From Pseudomonadota bacterium (lineage in GTDB: Bacteria; Pseudomonadota; Gammaproteobacteria; Burkholderiales; Burkholderiaceae): DNA of 64,000 nucleotides. Below, piece by piece: positions 59,804 through 64,000 of the stretch (position 1 is the first letter of the stretch; every line of letters begins with the position of its first letter). The notes beneath the pieces were generated by a model. It was not told where the DNA came from. It did no database searches and saw only the letters and a program-made list of their open reading frames with translations. The stretch lies in the NCBI GenBank assembly GCA_963205525.1, contig CAUJJP010000052.1, positions 49,343-113,342 on the forward strand, given 5' to 3'. Position numbers and translations under genes: made by a program.

Positions 59804-60853
59804 TCAGCAGTCCAGCTTGCTCCCGCGTGCGCGCAGACGCACGATCAGGTCGAGCGAGCGCTGCCGCTCGAGCTGCGCCTGCGCGTGCGCCGCGTCGATG
59901 GCGAGCACGGCGTCGTACTGGCGCACCGCCAGGCAGGGATCCTGGCGCGCATTGGCGGTGCGCGCCTCGCGCATCAGGGCAGTGATCTTCTTGGTGTTCG
60001 CGGCGGCGCTGGTGGCAGCGGGCGGCGCAGCCGGGCTCGGTGCGGGCGCGCTGGCTTCGGCGGCGGGCGGCACGGGCGCAGATGCTGCGGCTGGTGCGGC
60101 GGCTGGCGCGGGGGCGGCCGGCGCAGCGGCCGGGATGGCGCTGGGCGCCGGTGCCCGGCCCGGAATGCGGATGACTTGTCCGGCCGCGAGGTGGCGCGGG
60201 ATCTCGATGCCGTTGTAGCGTGCGAGGGCGAAGAAGAGGTTCACGTCCCTCATCCGGTCGCGCGCGATCGATGACAGCGAATCTCCAGGACGCACCGTGT
60301 AGGGGTAGGAATCGCGGCCCAGCAGCTCCACCGGGTCGCTCTCGATCTGGCGCAGATAGCTTTGCACCAGTGCATGGCCGGGTTCGGTGGCGAGGATGCG
60401 GCGCGCCAGCACTGCGGCGGCCTGGATGTCGCCGTTCTGCAGCAGGTCCTGCAGGCTGCGGATGGCCTCGCGCAGCTCGCCCTGGGCAATCGGTTCGGGT
60501 GCGGGCGGCGGCGCCGGAGCCGGCTCCGCCGCGGGAGCCGGGGCCGCCACGGGCTCGGCGGCGGGCTTGGGTGCACTCTGGGCCTTGCCAGCAGGACCAC
60601 CCTGTGCCACGGGCGGCTGCGCGCAGCCGGTCAGACCGCCAACGCCCGCGAGGCCGAACAACGAGGCCAGGCAGGCCAGCACGGCGAGCACATGGCGATC
60701 GCGCCGCCGGGCCGACGGCGCACGGCCGAGGCTGGCCTGCGCCTCGAATGACGGGGGCCGCCGGACCTGCAGGCACGGCGGCGTGCCGGGCGCAGGCGGA
60801 ACCGGAGGACACTCACGGGTCGCCGCAAGAAACTGGAGCTTGGCGTCGGTCAT
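59804..60853 (-). CDS. LysM domain lipoprotein with TPR-like region
   Basis: The predicted protein has up to 349 residues from ATG 60853. A polar 50-residue start precedes VLAVLACLASLFGLAGVGGLTGC, a lipoprotein signal, so a GTG just before VLAVLA may be the true start. The mature protein has an Ala/Pro-rich stretch, a helical repeat (LREAIRSLQDLLQNGDIQAAAVLARRILATEPGHALV), one LysM domain (YPYTVRPGDSLSSIARDRM ... GQVIRIPG), a second Ala/Pro-rich linker and a C-terminal helical repeat. It should bind peptidoglycan. It is encoded opposite to the surrounding T6SS genes, with its own promoter region shared divergently with fha. Confidence 0.85.
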   Translation of the reverse strand: MTDAKLQFLAATRECPPVPPAPGTPPCLQVRRPPSFEAQASLGRAPSARRRDRHVLAVLACLASLFGLAGVGGLTGCAQPPVAQGGPAGKAQSAPKPAAEPVAAPAPAAEPAPAPPPAPEPIAQGELREAIRSLQDLLQNGDIQAAAVLARRILATEPGHALVQSYLRQIESDPVELLGRDSYPYTVRPGDSLSSIARDRMRDVNLFFALARYNGIEIPRHLAAGQVIRIPGRAPAPSAIPAAAPAAPAPAAAPAAASAPVPPAAEASAPAPSPAAPPAATSAAANTKKITALMREARTANARQDPCLAVRQYDAVLAIDAAHAQAQLERQRSLDLIVRLRARGSKLDC

Positions 60854-61004
60854 GGGTGGAGGATTGTGCCCCCGGGCCTGCGGGGCGGCGAGCATGTCGG
60901 ACACCCTCGTGACTTTGGTTGATTGCCCGCCCCGGCTGGCGATCCGAGCATCGGCCGGACCAGCGCAGTCCTTTCGGCTGCGTCGTGGCAGGCCAAGCGT
61001 GGAC

Positions 61005-62780
61005 ATGATCCTCATTTTGCGGGCGGTGTCTTTGAATGACCAGCCGCTGACCCGCCCCATCACCGCCCGCTTCGACGCCGGAGGCGGCACCATTGGCCGC
61101 GCCGACCACAGCACCTTGGCGCTGCCGGACCCGGAGCGCTTCATCTCCCGAAAGCAGGCCGAGGTCCTGGCCGATGGTTCCGGCTTCCAGATACGCAACG
61201 TCGGGACCGCCAATCCCATCGTGCTGAACAACCACGTCCTCGGCGGCGGTGAATCGATGGCCGTGTCGCACGGCGACGAGCTGCGCATCGGCGGCTACCT
61301 GCTGCGTGCCGAGCGCACGGCCAGCGAGCCGCCATCCACCGCGGCACCCGCCAGCCTGGGCGATATCGTGCGCACGCTGCCGGCGGCCGGCGCCGCAGCT
61401 GCGGTGCCTGGGCAGGCCGTGTCAAGCGACCCCGCCCATCCGTTTGCAGACCTGATGCAGGTCGCTGAAGGCCCGCCGAACGCGAGCACCAGCGCAAGCC
61501 CGACTGCGTCGGCGCCACCAAGCGACGCCGATCCCTTCGCCGATCTGCTGGCACCGGCATCGGCTCCTGCCGCATCACCAGCCGCATCACCAGCCGCATT
61601 GCCGGCCGCATTGCCGGCCGCCGCACACGCCCGCGTGCCGCCAGCCGCTGCATACACGTCCGCTGCCAGCGACCCCTTCGCCGATCTGCTGCCGCCGGCC
61701 GCCGGGCTGCAGCCGGCATCCGCTTCGGTGACACCCAGCGCGCGGCCTGTGGCCTTGCTGCCAGAGGACTTCGATCCTTTCCACACCACACCCAGCGCCG
61801 CCCCGGCCAGCCTGCTTGAAGCTGCAGGACGGCCACCCGACGCCTTCGAGACCGATGACCCGCTGGCGGACCTCCTGGGCTCGCCGACGCTGTCGGTCGG
61901 CGTCGACCAGAGCTTCGGCCTCGCACAATCGTCGGCGACCACCAGCGACCCCCTGCTGGATTTCGAGTCCGGGCGCGATCTCTTGCGCGATGCCGCATCG
62001 GCACTCGGCCCGGCCGATCCCCTGGCGATGTTTGGCGATCCGGGCCCAGCCCAGGTCCGCCCGCCCATGGACGACCATCTCGATGCCGTCCACGCGGCCT
62101 TCGAGCCCCCTGCACTCGGCCCCACGCCGCCGTCGATGGCAGCGCCGCCGGTCGGCAAGTCCGACGACACGATGCAGGCCCTCTGGCAGGCCTTTTGCCG
62201 CGGGGCGGGCATAGCCCTGCCGGTGCCGGCCGATCCGGCACAGGCGGCGCAGGCGATGCAGCTGGCGGGCCATCTGCTGCAGGCCGCGGTGCAAGGCACG
62301 CGCGACCTGATGGCCGTGCGCGCCAGCACCAAGTACGAGTTGCGCGCCGCGGTGACGCAGGTGCAGGCGCAGCGCAACAACCCACTCAAGTTCGCGCCCG
62401 ACACGCGCGCCGCACTCGAGCAGCTGCTGCAGCCCGCGATGCGGGGCTTTCTGGCCGGCCCGGCGGCCATGGACGACGCGATGCAGGACCTGGTCGGCCA
62501 CAGCATCGGCAGCGTCGCGGGCATGCGCGCAGCCATCGAGGGTCTGCTCGACCGCTTCGCGCCCGAGACGCTGGAGCAGACGCTGGGCCAAGGTTCGCTG
62601 CTGTCCAGCCTGCTGCAGTCCCCCCGCAAGGCCAGGCTGTGGGAGCTCTATCTGCAGCGCTACCGCTCGCTGCGCGAGGACGCGCAGGAGGACTTCCATC
62701 TCGTGTTCGGCAGGGCCTTCGTGGCCGCCTACGAACAGCAGGTGCAGACGCTGCGCCAACGCGACACGCAAGGCAGGTGA
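61005..62780 (+). CDS. tagH: Type VI secretion FHA domain protein (Fha/TagH)
   Basis: The protein has 591 residues from ATG 61005. An N-terminal FHA domain (about 1-100) has GGGTIGRADHSTLALPDPERFISRKQAEV and IVLNNHVLGGGESMAVSHGDEL, including the phosphothreonine-binding Arg, Ser and Asn. A 280-residue Pro/Ala-rich linker contains repeated DPFADLL motifs and a tandem 12-bp DNA repeat (about 61567-61622). The C-terminal TagH domain (about 390-585) has LWQAFCRGAGI, FAPDTRAALEQLLQPAMRGFL and LWELYLQRYRSLREDAQEDFHLVFGRAFVAAYEQQV. Phosphorylated Fha promotes T6SS assembly. The stop overlaps the phosphatase gene. Confidence 0.93.
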   Translation: MILILRAVSLNDQPLTRPITARFDAGGGTIGRADHSTLALPDPERFISRKQAEVLADGSGFQIRNVGTANPIVLNNHVLGGGESMAVSHGDELRIGGYLLRAERTASEPPSTAAPASLGDIVRTLPAAGAAAAVPGQAVSSDPAHPFADLMQVAEGPPNASTSASPTASAPPSDADPFADLLAPASAPAASPAASPAALPAALPAAAHARVPPAAAYTSAASDPFADLLPPAAGLQPASASVTPSARPVALLPEDFDPFHTTPSAAPASLLEAAGRPPDAFETDDPLADLLGSPTLSVGVDQSFGLAQSSATTSDPLLDFESGRDLLRDAASALGPADPLAMFGDPGPAQVRPPMDDHLDAVHAAFEPPALGPTPPSMAAPPVGKSDDTMQALWQAFCRGAGIALPVPADPAQAAQAMQLAGHLLQAAVQGTRDLMAVRASTKYELRAAVTQVQAQRNNPLKFAPDTRAALEQLLQPAMRGFLAGPAAMDDAMQDLVGHSIGSVAGMRAAIEGLLDRFAPETLEQTLGQGSLLSSLLQSPRKARLWELYLQRYRSLREDAQEDFHLVFGRAFVAAYEQQVQTLRQRDTQGR

Positions 62781-63586
62781 TGGCGATGCCCAGACTGGCG
62801 TCCTGCACCGACTGCGGCACCCGCAGGCGCAACGAGGACAGCCTGCGCCACGGCAACGGCGTCAACGGCTGGTATGCCTTGCTCGCCGATGGCGCGGGTG
62901 GGCACCTGCACGGGGCCGAGGCGTCCAGCCTCGCGGTGCAGGCGATGGAGCGCGTGCTGCTGGACCCGGGCGTGGCCTTCTCGCCCCACAACCTGACCCA
63001 GATGGTCAGGCTGGCGCACGCCGAGCTGGGCCATCAGCAGGGCGCAGCGCGTGCCGAGGCACGCATGCACACCACCATCGTCGCCTTGTGGATCGCGCCC
63101 CCGCGCAGCCATGCCCTGTGGACCCATGTCGGTGACTCGCGCCTGTACCGGGTCCGCCAGGGCCGGCTCGAGCTGCTGACCGAGGACGACAGCGTCGTCC
63201 AGCAGATGCTCAAGGCCGGCCTGATCACCGAGGAGCAGTCGCGCACGCACCCGCAGAAAGGCCACCTGATGGCCGCCCTGGGCATGGCCGGGGAGGTGCA
63301 GCCGCACACCGTGGTGCGCCCGGTCGAGCTGCAGGAGGGCGATGCCTTCTTGCTGTGCACCGACGGCTGGTGGGAGGGATTGGCCCCCGCGGACATCACC
63401 GGCACCCTGGCGCGCGTCCTCACCCCTGCGGATTGGCTGGGCGACATGCACGCGCACATCACGGCACGCGCGAATCCGCGCCAGGACAACTTCAGCGCCA
63501 TCGCGGTCTGGATCGGCGACCCTGCCGAGGTGACCGTGGCACGCAGCGACGACACCGTGCCGCGCGCCGCCTCGCCAGGCGCCTGA
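62780..63586 (+). CDS. pppA: PppA-like PP2C protein phosphatase of the T6SS
   Basis: The 268-residue PP2C-family phosphatase shows the metal-binding motifs in order: NEDSLRHGN, LLADGAGGHLHG (Asp-Gly), THVGDSRLYRV, LCTDGWWEGL and RQDNFSAIAVWI. PppA removes the phosphate that PpkA places on Fha and so shuts firing down. ATG at 62780 shares a base with the fha stop (TGATG); a second ATG two codons later is possible. A short polar tail follows the domain. It converges on tagF with 108 bases between, in which I see no further gene. Confidence 0.94.
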   Translation: MAMPRLASCTDCGTRRRNEDSLRHGNGVNGWYALLADGAGGHLHGAEASSLAVQAMERVLLDPGVAFSPHNLTQMVRLAHAELGHQQGAARAEARMHTTIVALWIAPPRSHALWTHVGDSRLYRVRQGRLELLTEDDSVVQQMLKAGLITEEQSRTHPQKGHLMAALGMAGEVQPHTVVRPVELQEGDAFLLCTDGWWEGLAPADITGTLARVLTPADWLGDMHAHITARANPRQDNFSAIAVWIGDPAEVTVARSDDTVPRAASPGA

Positions 63587-63694
63587 AGACTGCGGGTGCC
63601 GGCAAGAGCCGGGAAGGCGCGGCGCGGCTCGCCCCTTGCCGCCCCTCGCCTGCGCGCCGCCGAGAGCCGCCGAATGCCGCCGGGGGCCGCGGGT

Positions 63695-63961
63695 TCAGCG
63701 GCTCATCATGTGGACGAACAGGTCCGGGCCGGGCAGCCCGGGGGTCTCCAGGCAGCGGCCGTCCGCGCCATCGGCCACCCAGGACCACCACAGGCCATGC
63801 CCGGTCAGGCGCTCGCGCAAGGCCTGGGTGGACAGGCAATGTGCCAGCTCGTCCAGACCCATGCCGGGAGACAGCCGCCATTGGCGCGAACCGGCGTCGC
63901 CGCGGCGGGGGGGGAGCGGCGACCCCCCCCCCGGCCAGGGCGGCAGCGCGGCCAGCGCCGA
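63695..63961 (-). CDS. tagF: Type VI secretion-associated protein TagF, 3' part (frame broken near window end)
   Basis: The minus strand reads from about 63890 down to the TGA at 63695-63697 as a TagF (DUF2094) C-terminus: LSPGMGLDELAHCLSTQALRERL, then GHGLWWSWVADGADG and LPGPDLFVHMMSR, with the WW and final LPxPxLF pattern. TagF represses the system after translation, acting with Fha. Upstream the frame enters Gly/Pro-coding homopolymers and meets an in-frame TAA at 63962-63964. The start is not in the window. Either the gene is damaged or, more likely, the last bases are unreliable. Confidence 0.65.
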   Translation of the reverse strand, partial: SALAALPPWPGGGSPLPPRRGDAGSRQWRLSPGMGLDELAHCLSTQALRERLTGHGLWWSWVADGADGRCLETPGLPGPDLFVHMMSR

Positions 63962-64000
63962 TTAGGAAGACAACAGCGGGGCGCCGGCCCCCCGGGGGTT
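63901..64000. other. Homopolymer-rich, probably unreliable window end
   Basis: The last 100 bases hold runs of eight G (63907-63914), ten C (63923-63932) and several shorter ones, unlike anything in the preceding 63.9 kb. The tagF frame is lost here. This looks like a contig end with low read quality. I see no gene or repeat that could be called with confidence in it. Confidence 0.6.

Overview
The window is GC-rich, densely packed DNA from a chromosome of a betaproteobacterium. The gene content and several neighbour sets (tyrS / M23 peptidase / anmK / erpA / rpsI-rplM, LivFHMK-like operons, a Bug/TctC binding protein) point to Burkholderiales, probably the Rubrivivax-Leptothrix-Ideonella side of the order. 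That placement is inferred from gene content, not from a phylogenetic marker.

Layout. (1) 1-5306: a branched-chain-amino-acid-type ABC uptake operon (livH end, livM, binding protein, livF) running into a small unknown gene and a phenylacetate-CoA-ligase-like gene; a 233-bp element with 17-bp inverted ends and a 5-bp target duplication sits directly after it. (2) 5711-7714: a Bug-type solute-binding protein and an orphan Mrr-like endonuclease. (3) 7844-17504: housekeeping genes: dtd, a cation efflux protein and tyrS on the minus strand; an M23 peptidase and anmK on plus; erpA and rplM-rpsI on minus; then a GNAT acetyltransferase, a DUF2726 protein and an SrkA-like kinase. (4) 17505-30744: signalling and stress: an unknown gene, a translationally coupled CHASE2 kinase / FecR-LysM / LuxR-type regulator set, htpG, a gamma-glutamyltransferase, and a FIST sensor overlapping a GGDEF-EAL protein. 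An initiator tRNA-fMet gene follows at 30849-30925. (5) 31142-33596: a response regulator and a hybrid histidine kinase. (6) 33754 to the right end: a type VI secretion system (T6SS).

The T6SS block holds tssA, tssB, tssC, hcp, a second hcp-like gene, tagJ, tssE, tssF, a 42-codon micro-gene, tssG, clpV, a TPR-methyltransferase and vgrG. An effector cargo module follows: DUF6484, DUF2169, a thiolase-fold protein without catalytic residues, a DUF4150 PAAR-like protein with a predicted PD-(D/E)xK nuclease tail, a DUF3396 immunity protein, an unknown protein and a TIGR02270-type HEAT protein. Then come the threonine-phosphorylation branch (PpkA-like kinase, FHA/TagH, PppA phosphatase), three cell-envelope proteins (LysM-polysaccharide deacetylase, TPR lipoprotein, LysM lipoprotein) and the 3' part of tagF. 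The membrane complex genes (tssJ, K, L, M) are not in the window and presumably lie beyond its right end.

How it works together: TssB/C sheath, Hcp tube, TssE/F/G baseplate and VgrG-PAAR spike form the injection machine, and ClpV recycles the sheath. The DUF2169 and thiolase-like proteins probably help mount the nuclease-tipped spike, DUF3396 probably protects the producer, and PpkA/Fha/PppA/TagF set the firing threshold. The last 100 bases contain long G and C runs and break the tagF frame, as expected of a poor contig end.
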